The translations under genes and the position numbers were made by a program. The notes below the pieces were generated by a model. That model was given only the letters and a program-made list of their open reading frames with translations, did not search any database and was not told where the DNA came from. DNA of 64,000 nt from Oscheius onirici (Eukaryota; Nematoda; Chromadorea; Rhabditida; Rhabditidae). The stretch is taken from assembly GCA_932521025.1 (NCBI GenBank), contig OW051468.1, forward strand, positions 1,860,064-1,924,063, read 5' to 3'. Each line of letters starts with the position of its first letter. The stretch's first letter is position 1. This document shows positions 12,049 to 22,695 of this stretch, piece after piece.

Positions 12049-12655
12049 TCATTCGTCCTTGACGTCGTCGTGGTGAGTCTTCTTGGGAAGAAGGACGGCT
12101 TGAATGTTGGGCAAGACACCTCCCTGGGAAATAGTGACGTGCTGCAAGAGACGGTTCAACTCCTGAATTAGAAAGATAATAGAATGGGTATCTGGTTTAG
12201 AAAGATAATAGAATGAGTATCTTGCCTCATCGTTGCGGACAGCAAGTTGGATGTGGCGAGGGTTGATGCGGGACTTCTTGTTGTCGCGAGCAGCATTGCC
12301 GGACAGCTCGAGAATCTCGGCAGCCAAGTATTCCAACACAGCAGCGGTGTAGACGGCAGCTCCCGTTCCGACACGTTCGGCGTAATGTCCCTGAAAAAAA
12401 GAATCATTGAGGGTCAAACGATACGTTGTTCGGTCAGTTTCGTTACAAGGACATCTCATAATCGTGCCACAGCTTGGACCAGCTTAGAAATAAACCAGTA
12501 AAGAAATAGGCACGAACCTTGCGAAGCATACGCTGAAGACGGCTGACCGGGAACTGAAGGCCGGATTTTGAAGACTTGCTGACGGGCTTGCCGCGAGGAG
12601 CTCCCTTGAGTCCAGATCCGATAGCCTTGCCCTTTCCTTTATGACTTCCAGCCAT
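12049..12655 (-). CDS. Histone H2A, intron-containing variant
   Basis: Core histone of the H2A-H2B dimer. Exons 12655-12518, 12390-12226 and 12162-12049 give 138 residues. The H2A fold is complete: [15 protein letters not shown], the [20 protein letters not shown] helix, NDEELNRLL and [17 protein letters not shown]. Acidic-patch residues in LEY, AEI, LEL and NDEE are kept. The loop and docking sequence are H2A-like, not H2A.Z-like. The basic N-terminus is longer than usual and rich in Gly, and the C-terminus is acidic (HHDDVKDE) with no SQ motif of H2A.X. Two introns are unusual for a canonical histone gene and suggest a replication-independent variant. Intron 2 uses a GC donor (GAG|gcaaga). 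A histone-type stem-loop and an AATAAA both follow the stop codon. Confidence 0.92.
12175..12225. repeat. Tandem duplication filling H2A intron 2
   Basis: The intron consists mostly of two near-identical 26-bp copies of a unit containing AGAAAGATAATAGAATG, differing by one base. The GC donor abuts one copy. Confidence 0.8.
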
Positions 12656-12939
12656 TTTGTTGTTTATTCTGAAAAGCTAATGATGAGTAAGGTATATGGG
12701 AAAAAATGGCATAAAGATATTAGAGATTTATGCGAATCGTAGAAGCATGTGCGGTACTTTCGCAAACCTGTACAAGGTCGAGGTAAATAAAAAAAATTAT
12801 ACAGGAATGGAAAAATAATGATAACGGCTGCTGAAAAAGCGAGGATCTTCATGAATATCTTCAACATTGAATGGGAGACACCCTTGCAAAGAAAAATGGT
12901 ATGACGAGAAATAAGAAAGTGAAATTTAGGCCAACCGGT

Positions 12940-13053
12940 CCGACTGAAACTGCGGACACCGGATTACGGTAGTATTTTGCGCACCAACTTGAACAGGTCG
13001 CGCGCCAGTTCAAACGTAGTTTTATTATTTTGCTGCTCTTTTCGCGGTTCGTG
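12940..13053 (-). pseudogene. Second transposase-end remnant, inverted, beside the pogo-like element
   Basis: Just outside the left terminal repeat, the minus strand carries TNREKSSKIIK, the same sequence that ends the transposase remnant inside the element (about 14319-14352, plus strand). The inner element therefore seems to have landed beside a related older copy. Confidence 0.4.
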
Positions 13054-13055
13054 TA

Positions 13056-14571
13056 CCGTAAATATTCAAATAGAGGTACATCTCGAATAGTGGCGCACCC
13101 AAAAGAGCCGAAATTTAAATAGTGGTGCACTCTCGAATAGTGAGTGGCACAGTACAAAATCGCGTTTTCCAGTACAAATTTGATTTTTCTTCCTTTTTCA
13201 TATATTTTGTGGTTTCTGTCTTGTTATTATGCTCATTTTCCTCTCTCCACTTATTATTTTCCTTCATTTGAACCGATCTCTTCTGACCCCTTCCCCAGTC
13301 AACCGCTCTCTTCTGATCCCTTCTGAGTTCTAGAAAGAGAAGAACCAGATCCGGTACAGTAGATTATTGGAAGTTCCAGAACCAGTCTACTAGTCAAGCA
13401 ACTACCAAGTGCACAGACTTTGATGGTCAAGAAATTACTGAAAGATCATCAGCACAGAAACAAAACACAGACAAGGGGAAGAGTTCCTGTAGAAGTCAAA
13501 GTCAGAGTCAAGGTAGTCAATTCCGGAGAGACAAAGTACAGATACAGAGTCGATAGTTCTAGAGTCGAAGCGCTCCTCAGTGATTCTGCCAACGCCAGAA
13601 TCTAATGTGGAAAGAAGAGGATTCCTATCCCAAAACTGCGACACAGCGGGATTGTCAAGTCAACCTTCATGGCTCCACCAGCGATGCTCGTCTCTACAGT
13701 GATTCCACCAAGTCAAACAGCCGTCTACCCGAACAAGAAGACAATCCCAATCAAGAAGGTTTCTTCGCTACTTGGTTAGGATGTCACCTGCTGGATGAGA
13801 AGAAACTGGGCAGTGGTGGAGACCTGAGAGCGGCGAAGGATTCCAAGAAGATTTATACATGATACCCCTCGATTCCGTCAAATAAACTTGTAGTATTCAG
13901 ATTCAGATAATCAAGAGACAGGGGACTGAATCAGATATTGTTTAGGCACAGTATTCGAACCGTTTAGACTAGACAGAGAGTCTACCGCCCTCTTCTGATC
14001 AGCGAACTCGGACAACTCCACAAACAGACAGACACACAGAGTCCATTGCGCTTTAGTAGTAGACTTACGAGTTCTCTTTTATCCTCTCCCGGTCACCCGG
14101 TTTCAAAAGTTTTCCCGATACCCATTGAAAGGCGTTCCGTGGAACAGGTTGGGAAACTTCGAATGGATGGTCGACGGAAAGAAAGCATTTACTAAAGGCG
14201 GTAATCATACTGCACCACCCCCAATGGAACTCTACTTGAAATGGGTAGATAAAGCCTGGGAACACATTCCAGCAGAGCTGATCATCAAGTTTTCAAGCAT
14301 TGCGGTATAACTCTAGCTCTAACGAACCGCGAAAAGAGCAGCAAAATAATAAAGACGACAAAGTTCTATAGAAAATAGCAATATTTCGATTGTTAACGAC
14401 CATGTAGAAGTATTCATTTTATCTTCTTTTCCGAAAAAAGTATGATTATCGGTTGGAAAAAAAACTAAAAAAAAATTGTTTGAAAATTAGTGGCACACTC
14501 TCGAATAGTGGCGTACCAAAACAGAGGTACTGAAAAATAGTGGCGCAGTGCCTCTATTCGAATATTTACGG
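13056..14571. mobile_element. Degenerate pogo/Tigger-like DNA transposon with TA target duplication
   Basis: The ends are inverted copies of CCGTAAATATTCRAATAGAGG, each flanked by TA (13054-13055 and 14572-14573), the target duplication of the Tc1/mariner superfamily. Further inverted motifs (AATAGTGGCGCAC type) extend each terminal repeat to about 85 bp. A transposase C-terminus lies inside at about 14104-14400 on the plus strand. Other short repeats, such as two copies of CGCTCTCTTCTGATC-like sequence near 13280-13320, occur inside. Most of the coding capacity is lost. Confidence 0.6.
14104..14396 (+). pseudogene. Remnant of a pogo-family transposase C-terminus
   Basis: The frame reads GNHTAPPPMELYLKWVDKAW then HIPAELIIK, matching the pattern of pogo/Tigger DDE transposases near their end (aromatic-rich WV..AW, then IIKSFK.CGI). 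One frameshift lies at the run AAGTTTTC near 14288; the expected HCGI motif resumes in the next frame and runs to a stop at about 14379. The DDE catalytic region is not seen. Confidence 0.5.
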
Positions 14572-15071
14572 TATATAAAAAAATAATGATTTCAAATTGC
14601 GTTTTCAGCTATTCTTCCCAGTTTATAAGCATGGAATCATGTACCTTCCGCAATTTGTCCTCTCATTGACTCAAAACCTTCATTATCTTTAAATTTCAAG
14701 AGTCTTCTTCCGTCTTATTTCTCTCCAAGCTCGTTTTCCCTTTGTTTGGTTTTTTGAGCTTCATATCGTAGCAGAATACCCTTAGCAACATGAGATTCCT
14801 GCAATATTCGAAAGAATGGTGCCATGGAGCGAGAATACCTCGTTTCCATACGATTTTCGTATTTCTTCTTTATTTTGCTTGAAGAAGCAAAATGGTTGTT
14901 TCTTATCGATTTTGAGTGATTTCTCCTCGTTTTGAAGCTCGTAACACTGTTCAGCTTAGTTTTGTCGCAGAATGTCTTGTAACACTGAATACCACCTTAC
15001 TTGTTCTCCTTCTTTGCACGCAAAATTTTTATTTTTCAGGCAAAACCCCCAGAACTAGAGTCTAAAAAAAA

Positions 15072-17715
15072 ATGTCGTTGGCAGAGGAATTGATGGCCGA
15101 TTTTGAAGATGACGAGGAGGATGAGCTGGAACAGGCTATGAACAACGTAAAATTTTGATTGTTCTTAATTTTTACTGGCCAATTTCAGGTCAAAAAGGAG
15201 GAAGAAGAAGAAATCGAAGAGGCTGCCGAGATTCTTCAGCCAAAGCTCTACTCTTCTGTCTACGATATAGCCAAATTGGGAACTAGTGACAGGTTTTTTG
15301 CTCCCAAAGCCTTTAAAACAAAATTTAGCTACAAGGAACTGATTGACCGGCTGAATTTCGAGCTGGAAAGAATGGACGACGTCGTCGTGACGGCTCCCCT
15401 CGAGGCCGATCCCCAGTATCAGTTGATCGTCAAACTTTCTCACGTAGGCGTTATTTTTCACGTTTAAAACTCAAAATTTCAGACAGTAGCTGATATTGAC
15501 AACGAACTGCACGTGATTCACAAATTCGTGAGAGACAAGTACGAAAAGCGCTTTCCGGAGCTCGAGGCCCTCGTGCCGAACCCGCTGGAATACATTGCAG
15601 CCGTCAAGCTGCTCGGCAATGAAATTAACACCAAGGGACAGAACAAGGAGCTCCTGAGTCAAATTCTCGCTCCCTCTACGTGCATAGTCGTCTCCGTGAC
15701 GGCTTCCACAACCCAGGGAAAATTTCTGGAGGCGGATGAGCTGAATGCCGTAAATGAAGCCTGCGCACTGGCTGAAACTCTTCATAATGTGAGTTTTCTA
15801 TGTTTACAGTAAAATATTAGAGAGGGTCCTTTAAAATTACTATGTAAGCAAAAGTGAGCTGTGATAGTGAAAACATTATTCAAACCCTGATTTCTCAGTA
15901 ATTTCCCAAAAAGGCAAAAAGATTTGCCACGGACGGGATTCGAACCCGCGCGGGTACTTTCGTACCATCGGATCATAAGTCCGACGCCTTCGACCGCTCG
16001 GCCACCGTGGCGGTAACGCTGAATTTTGGCTGGTTCTAAATGAATGATGCGCGTTTTCAGCGCTCTTCAAGTTTAGACCTAAGGGCTCGTTTCAGCGCTA
16101 ATCTGATAGTACAGATTGTCTAACTATCTTGCTTGTGCCCTGTAACTTTTCAGCTGTCTTGCATGTAGCTTTGAGAACAACGACAAGGGTCGAACTGAAC
16201 GGGCAAATTTTGAAGATTTGAGCTCATTAGCAGTATCATTAATTTGCTCATTTTAACACTGTGTTGTACTGTGCTAGAAAGACTATGTAACGTTCTCCAT
16301 TTTCAGCACAGAATCGCCATGCACCGATTAATCGAGCTCCGGATGGCCATGATTGCCCCGAACCTGGTCCACCTTCTTGGTGCCGCCACAACCGCTCTTC
16401 TCGTATCTCAGGCCGGTGGCTTGGCTCCTCTTTCTCGAATGCCCGCCTGTAACATTCAGGTACCGATTTCTGCTTTATTTATACCAAAAAATTCAGGTTC
16501 TCGGTCGTCAGAAGAAGGCCATGGCCGGTTTCTCCTCCGTAGCCACAAATCCCCACACCGGTTTCATTTTCTTCCATCCCCTAGTTCAGAATCTTCCTCC
16601 TGATCTCAAATTGTACGCTTTTGTGTCTTTTAGAAAATACCATTTTTACAGGAAAGGAATGAAAATCCTCGCTCACAAGGCCATCATGGCAGCTAGAGCC
16701 GATGCCCTTCACGAGAGACCCAGCGGCGATATGGGCCGAGATCTTCTAGAACAGGTAAACTGAATTTATAAAAAACGTTGGAAAAGCCAATTTTAGGTTC
16801 AAAAGAAGTACGAAAAACTGCTGGAGCCGCCGCCGGTAAAGTCCCAAAAAGCTCTGCCAAAGCCGCTGGACAAGGCCAGTAAGAAGAGAGGAGGACGCCG
16901 AGCACGGAAAATGAAGGAGCGTCTCGGAATGACGGATCTCCGAAAGAGCGCAAATCGTATGAATTTCGGAGAGCTCGGAGAGGATGTTATGCAGGAGCAT
17001 ATGGGATTCGATGTCGGACAGGTAAGGGGCATTTTTTGTAGTCTTTGAAAATATTACTGTATTCTTACTGCACTCAAATATGACTGGCTGTTTTTGATGT
17101 GAAGAGGCATGGAGAGAAGAAGGCTAGCAAAAAAAACGTAATGTCATTTTTAATGTCCAATACTCTAATTTTGATGTTGAATGTCGTAGAAAAGCGTTTT
17201 CCCAATCGGTTGTGACTCTCCTTTAAACAGACTAGAAATTCCTGGATTTGGCCCGGGTAGACAGACTATAGCTGCACAAAAAATGATAGTGGTCCGATGA
17301 GAATACTGCGCAGCCAATTTGCTGGCTCAAATAGGCAATTTTCGCTCAATTTCGTTGTTTGTGAGAGTTATGCTAATGGCTAAAGTGAAAGAAACCCCAC
17401 TAACAGATCATTTTCCAGGTAAAAACGGGCAACGTGACGGGAGGCCGTATCCGAACCAGCGTCGTCAATCAGAATACCCGCGTCCGGATGTCGCAGAAGA
17501 TGCAAAGACAGCTGGAAAAGCAGCGTGCTGCCGGTGGAATGACAGCCATCAAGAGCCGTGTAGCTGGAACAGCTTCCTCCGTAGCCTTCACCCCCGTCCA
17601 AGGCCTTGAAATTGTCAATCCAATGGCTCTGGAGCAGCCGAAAGCCCCATCTTCTTCCACCTACTTTTCCTCGTCTGCCACATTTGTCAAAGTCGGCACA
17701 CCGCTTCCGAAATAA
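15072..17715 (+). CDS. PRPF31 (prp-31): PRP31, U4/U6 snRNP splicing factor
   Basis: PRP31 binds the 15.5K protein on the U4 5' stem-loop and bridges U4/U6 to U5 in the tri-snRNP. Exons 15072-15146, 15189-15443, 15483-15788, 16307-16459, 16497-16612, 16652-16754, 16797-17021 and 17419-17715 give 509 residues (human protein 499). An acidic N-terminus is followed by a coiled coil. The NOP domain (about residues 220-340) contains LRMAMIAPNLVHLLGAATTA, GGLAPLSRMPACNIQVLG and GFIFFHPLVQNLPPDL. The Prp31 C-terminal domain has GRRARKMKERLGMTDLRK, RMNFGELGEDVMQE and GGRIRTSVVNQNTRVRMSQK. AATAAA lies at 17777. An acceptor-like TTATTTTTCAG at 15039, 32 bases before the ATG, suggests trans-splicing. Intron 15789-16306 holds a nev-tRNA on the opposite strand. 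Confidence 0.95.
15895..16105 (-). repeat. Duplicated tRNA-bearing segment, copy B
   Basis: Inverted counterpart of 9275-9475. This copy has the better-paired tRNA acceptor stem. Confidence 0.75.
15925..16011 (-). tRNA. nev-tRNA-Ile(UAU), copy 2 (class II, antisense in PRP31 intron)
   Basis: Same 87-nt sequence as the copy at 9373-9459 apart from changes in the acceptor stem, which here pairs fully (GCCACGG with CCGTGGC). Anticodon UAU, long variable arm GGTAC/GTACC, intact A and B boxes, and a CTTTTT run downstream on the minus strand. About 100 bp of upstream flank is shared with copy 1. Confidence 0.9.
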
Positions 17716-18473
17716 TGAAAAACTTTATCTACTTAATATTCGTCTTGTTGTTACGTTTTTATCGTGGTCTCTTGGAAATAAACGTGTAGAAATTTTTGTA
17801 TTTTCTCCTTTTTGCCTTATCATTTAGCTTCACAACGTTTCGGCCTTGTTTTGGATGTGAACATGCGCTTTTTTTGTTCCTCGATTATCTGAAAAAAAAA
17901 ACTTGGTGCGATACTGAAGCGATAAGAAATTGATTGTTTTACCGGTTTTTCTTATTTTTAGTGGTTCCAATTGAAAAGGCAAGTGTGCCCTTTGCTACAA
18001 CAACACGAGAAAATGAGAAGAAAAAAAAATACGTACGAAAACATACGAAATGTCACACGAAACTCCACGAGTTTTAGCCGAAGAAAATGACGTCACACCA
18101 AAAATGGCCGTACACAAGTATTGCTACAGTAAGGAAAATTTGGTCCCAAATTTCCTTTTCACGTCATTTATCCGGGTTGTGGATGGAAAAGTGATTTATT
18201 ATGATACATAGTTTATTTCCTTCTATAAAAACGCTGGTGGTGTGAGAGTCTACACCTTGTGAGCAAGTTAGCAAAATGACTATTCTAAGCTTAAAAATCT
18301 TTGTTTAGAAGCCCTGTGATTTTTTTTTGGCGTTATCAGGACGAAAAGAACTTTTTTTTATCGGTTTCCTAAAAGACACGCTTGAAAATAGTTAAAATTA
18401 ACAAGTCTCGACAAGTCAAGCTTTTTTAGGCTAAAAGCTAACTTCAGTCTCTCACATCAAACGACATCAAACC

Positions 18474-19552
18474 ATGTCTGCCTGCAAGTCTCGCTCTGCT
18501 GGAAATTCTCAGGTTTGATCCTCTCTTTTGGTTAAATTTCTACACTTATCCCATGTTGTAAGCAAAGTAATTCTCTTCCCTACAAAGTTTAACCTGAAAT
18601 TCGTCAATTTTCCACTTTTTCCTTTCCAAAGTAAACAAAAACGGCTTTGTAACTGGAAAAGACATTCTGCAAGTGCTTCGAGCCATAATTGGCTCTTAAA
18701 GTGCTCAAACATGTTATTTTTCAGAATAACGACGTAGATCAGCTGTGCGACGGTCTCGAGATGAATGCGACGATTCAGCCGAAGCTCCCTGCTACGCCAG
18801 CCGGAGATCACATTAGGGAACACAGGGTGTCTCTTCCATTTTTCTAAAACAAACCAAAAAACTCCAGACATTCGAAAAGCGCCATGGAAAAGGACACAAA
18901 CGCGGACATTTCTATTTGGATGCTTTCGAGCCGATCGTCAAGATCGAAGACGTTCCCCCTCCGCCAGCCTCGACAGTCCTCTCGACGGCCAGCGTCCCGG
19001 ATGGTGGAAAAATCGTTTCGGTTCGCAATCCCGAGGGCAAGATCCAAGTCAGGATCGAGTATGAACGCGAGCAGGTACGATTTTTTTGGTAATACTGATG
19101 CTGGCAACATCCTCAGCTTAAATTATTGGTGCACCAACACTCACACCAACACCAACATAGTGAAATTGGGTGTAAAACAAGCCCTAGTATGTACAAACAA
19201 ATGGAAATTGCCTGTTTTGACCCCGTTCTTCGAAAATCCAAGCTTTTTGATAAGAGTTTTCGCGTTCTAGGTCTTTTTTATGTTTACATGTTGCATTATT
19301 CAATAAACTTGCTCCGAAGGTATACAAATAGGTGGACATAACCACAAATCTAAAATATTTACCGTATATGTTGGTTGGCGCTCCAAAACTCATTACCCAA
19401 TTTCTGTGCATCTTTTCACTGAAAACACGCTTCAGATTATCAAACTTGCCGCTTCGCCATTTGCCATTCTACCGCCAGCCTGCATCAGGGACATTGTCGC
19501 CAATACACCGGAGCTGATCGCCTCATTCCCAGTTCGCCATTGCTTCAACTAA
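18474..19552 (+). CDS. Unknown 154-residue protein
   Basis: Exons 18474-18512, 18725-18826, 18868-19074 and 19436-19552 join in frame with clean GT-AG introns and give 154 residues. AATAAA lies at 19642-19647. No known family was recognised. The middle part is basic and His-rich (TFEKRHGKGHKRGHFYLDAF). It is followed by a Pro stretch (PPPPAS), a segment that looks like one beta-hairpin (KIQVRIEYER), and a hydrophobic C-terminus (IIKLAASPFAILPPACIRDI). No signal peptide or membrane span is evident, so a soluble protein is likely. Consistent splice sites and codon structure support a real gene. The 361-bp last intron contains an ACACCAACACC-type simple stretch near 19130-19160. Confidence 0.7.
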
Positions 19553-20507
19553 AGCCGCCTCATCTTCTTCTTCTCTTCAAGAGTTTAGTATCTATAGGTA
19601 TATTTTTATGCCCGCCGTTTTAACCCCATTGTTTCCACCCTAATAAAAGCCGGTAGATCTCTAAGGAACAGTTGGTAGCTCCCTGCCGGCTGCCATCGGT
19701 CATAAAAAGCCTATGCTCTCTGGAGGGAACATGCCCCGGTGCACTCTCACCTCCAAAAGTCTCTGGGTGCCAAGAGGCGGTCCTCTCTCGGAGCGCGGCT
19801 GATGTCTATCTCCAAGGATGTGCCACCTGATGTGTGCCACAATTATGTGCGAGCCGCAACTCCATACACACTCTCTGGCCATTGTTCCCACGTACCGAGA
19901 GCTCGGAGATTTTTCTTCTGCTCTTGGCTGAATTATGTCCTAGTCAACAACAGCTGACTCGCTTTTTGGACTCCTGGAGGCCGGTGCCCACTGGAATGTT
20001 GCCACTGGCTTCTCTTTCACTTTTTAGCCGTGTTTCTCCCGGGAAGGTTCTAACGTTTGAGCCGAAAGGCATCTTAGAACGGTTCCTACAGGCGTTTGAA
20101 TTCTTTCAGAAGTTGACCGATTTGGGCAGCACTAAACCTTCGAATAAATTCATTATTGAAAGGTCCTAAAATCGAACTCCTAGGTTTCATTATTTTGTCA
20201 GCACCAATGTTTCGCAGAATTGACGCAAATAGGCAGAAATGTCCTACTATAAGAATATGAAGGTCCTACAATCGGCCTTACAATCAGCCTACTGGGTTCT
20301 CCAAACTCTCAGCATCAAATATCACCAATTCGTCGAAAAATACGAAGAAAATCGCTTGGCCAGAACTCCAGAGACGCTTATTTCTCTATGGTGCAGCTAT
20401 CAGTTGTTTTTTTCCAATGAGAAGTGCTAGAAATCCCTTCAAAATTACTCTAAATTAGACCTCTTTCTCCCTGCCTCTCGTCACTAACAGCCTTTTAAAT
20501 TTAGACA
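19553..20507. other. Intergenic stretch, no gene supported
   Basis: Contains the 3' end signal of the preceding gene (AATAAA at 19642). After that nothing was recognised: open frames are short and lack splice or family support. The 5' flank of the secreted-protein gene is near 20450-20507. Confidence 0.5.
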
Positions 20508-22498
20508 ATGCGAACACCTATATTTCTACTCAGCTCACTGGCAGCTCTTTTCTCCCTAAGCTTGGCTGAATTCTGCTCGAAAATGCAGGCCTGTGAGGCG
20601 CAAATTTCGCGCTATCCGCACTCGGAAGATGTAGGCTTACAAGTTGCTCAGCTTGCAACGAGTCCACAGGAAGCCAGTGGCTGGGGCAGCGGCATGATTC
20701 CGCTCTATGATGAGCTTCTCGATGAGCAGAATCCGCTCGACTACACGGCTGAGCCAGAACTTGTCACGTGAGTTGTTGTTTTCGTGCTTTTTCCCGTGGT
20801 TCTGTGAAGAAATTTGTGGACAAACAACAGGCGGTGAGTCGCGTGCCTTCTTGATCTGTAGAGATTTTGAGAGAACCTGATGTGATTTGCTGTGTTTTTG
20901 GTTCTTTTTGTTGAAAAACAGGTAAAGGTAAAAAAGTGCAGAAAAAAACGGGAGAGAATCTAAACGAACAAAATCTCGCTAATTTCCATCGTTTGAATTG
21001 CCGCCCGTTATTTGGCGACAAGGCTAAAAAGTTGTTTGCCAAAAACTTGGTCGGCAAACACGGGAGATTGATTTGCAGCTATATATTTTGTGAAGGAAAG
21101 TTAGAAAAAAAGTGGAAATCGGCAAAGAGGAGCAACAGTGTTTGCACTGAATACTTGACATTCTTGGGCGTTTTGAGAGCAAGGTTGTTCTTATTCGAAA
21201 GAGAAACGACTTTTCTACAAGATGAAATCATAATCTGAAGAAAGAGACAAAGACCCTTTTCAGACAATCTCTCTGCTCCTGCATCAACAATCAGACTTGC
21301 GACTCGTCTGTCGACAGCAGAAACATGAATCTGGACAACAGTTTGAGGCTGACATTTTGCGGAGACGTCGACTCGCAGCTGGCTAATGCTTGCAAGGTAG
21401 GGAAAAATAACGAAAACAGAAAAATCTAATAATTTTAGGGACGGAGAGGCCTGATCCGTGTCATCGGACCGGCCGACGAGACGGGTATGATTTTCTGTTT
21501 TTTGGGGAGCAAAGAGGAGGATCGGGGAAAGAAAAAAGGCCCTTGATTTATGTGTTTTTTGAAGTGTAAAGTTCTAGGATCCTGTCTCATAGGTCCCTCC
21601 AAAGTTCCAAAAACTTCTTTGACCTTTTTCTCAGTCAACTTAGGCAATAAAAACCAGGTCTTTGGTGAGTAAAAACTCAAAGAAGAACTCGTTATTTTCG
21701 GACTGCTTTTCCCTCGAAACCTTTTTCATTATTTCTAGACCTTTTTCGGTGAGTAAAACACCATTTTCAACATTAAAACGACCATAACATTACGCTTTCG
21801 AGCGGATTCTCGAGGATTTTCTGCCTGCATCGTTTCATAATTCAAAAGTACCTAAAACGAGTTATTTCTGGCTAGAGACGGCTTAGTAAAAAGGTAATGA
21901 TTCACTTTGCTGGCCATTTTTGTAGAAGACTATATTGAGACCACAAGTTCCTTCTTTCTTAGTTTTCTAGAGCAATTTTTCCAAAAATAGGCCATTTTTC
22001 AGCCTAAAAAGATCAATTTCCGGGACCGGAAACCCGTCTCTGTTGTGATGACTCATTGTTGCGTTTCTTCCTCAGACTTGCTCCGTGTTGTGGCAACAAC
22101 TGTCTCTCTGTCCCCCCATTAGATTGATTATCTCCCACCAATCGGGATCCCAGTCTCTGGACTGGGGAGAGAAACCCAACATGAGCCAAAAGTCTGGTCC
22201 TTTCGAAGAGGTAGATACCGTAATAGTTCCCTACTAGTTTCGAGACCCATTTGTCACAAAAAAAACTAAATTTAGCCGCGTATCCAATTTTTGAGTGGCA
22301 AATGGGTCTCGAAACGAATTCCAAGAAGTTTCTGTATCTTTTCTTCAAAATAAAAAAACATAATTAAAATCTTCAGGAAGCTTCGTGGACAGCGTCAGTT
22401 CGACCATCGTCTTCTGCAGCTGCCCTACCGGCTACCAGCGACAGCAGACAGAGGTCTGGGAAGCGGGCCTACTCTCAGTACAGTACAAATGTGTCTAA
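20508..22498 (+). CDS. Secreted cysteine-rich protein, unknown family
   Basis: Exons 20508-20767, 21264-21396, 21439-21484 and 22377-22498 give 186 residues. Residues 1-20 form a typical signal peptide (IFLLSSLAALFSLSLA, cleavage near LAEF). The mature part has a CSKMQAC pair, then SLCSCINNQTC, LTFCGD, ANACK and finally VFCSCPTGYQRQQ, ending YKCV. Ten cysteines in all, including paired CSC motifs, point to a disulfide-bonded extracellular protein. One N-glycosylation site is visible in NNQT. No membrane span follows the signal peptide. The pattern resembles nematode secreted Cys-rich proteins in general, but no named family was recognised. Intron 3 (21485-22376, 892 bp) contains an inverted repeat. 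Confidence 0.75.
22236..22318. repeat. Inverted repeat in the secreted-protein intron
   Basis: TTTCGAGACCCATTTG(T)CA on the left and TGGCAAATGGGTCTCGAAA on the right form a hairpin arm of about 20 bp around a 40-base loop. Confidence 0.65.
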
Positions 22499-22695
22499 GA
22501 TTTTGTCGGAAAACCTACAGAGATGAATAATTTACCACAACAAGAGACTCTTTTCCCACAGGGGTAAGAAACCGGCGCGAATTGCATGTATAAAATAGGA
22601 GATAGGGAGTTACAAATAGAGAGGGGAGAAAATTCTGTAAGTACACTCGGCTGAAGAAAGAGACTCGTAAAACCACCGTCTGTGAGGGGAGGACA

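Noticed and set aside
12049-12655. Assignment as H2A.Z or H2A.X
   Set aside because: The docking and loop sequences are of canonical H2A type, and the C-terminus lacks the SQ(E/D) motif.
13400-13870. Open frames inside the pogo-like element as a gag or host gene
   Set aside because: Repetitive Ser/Gln-rich sequence with stops in all frames and no recognised motif.
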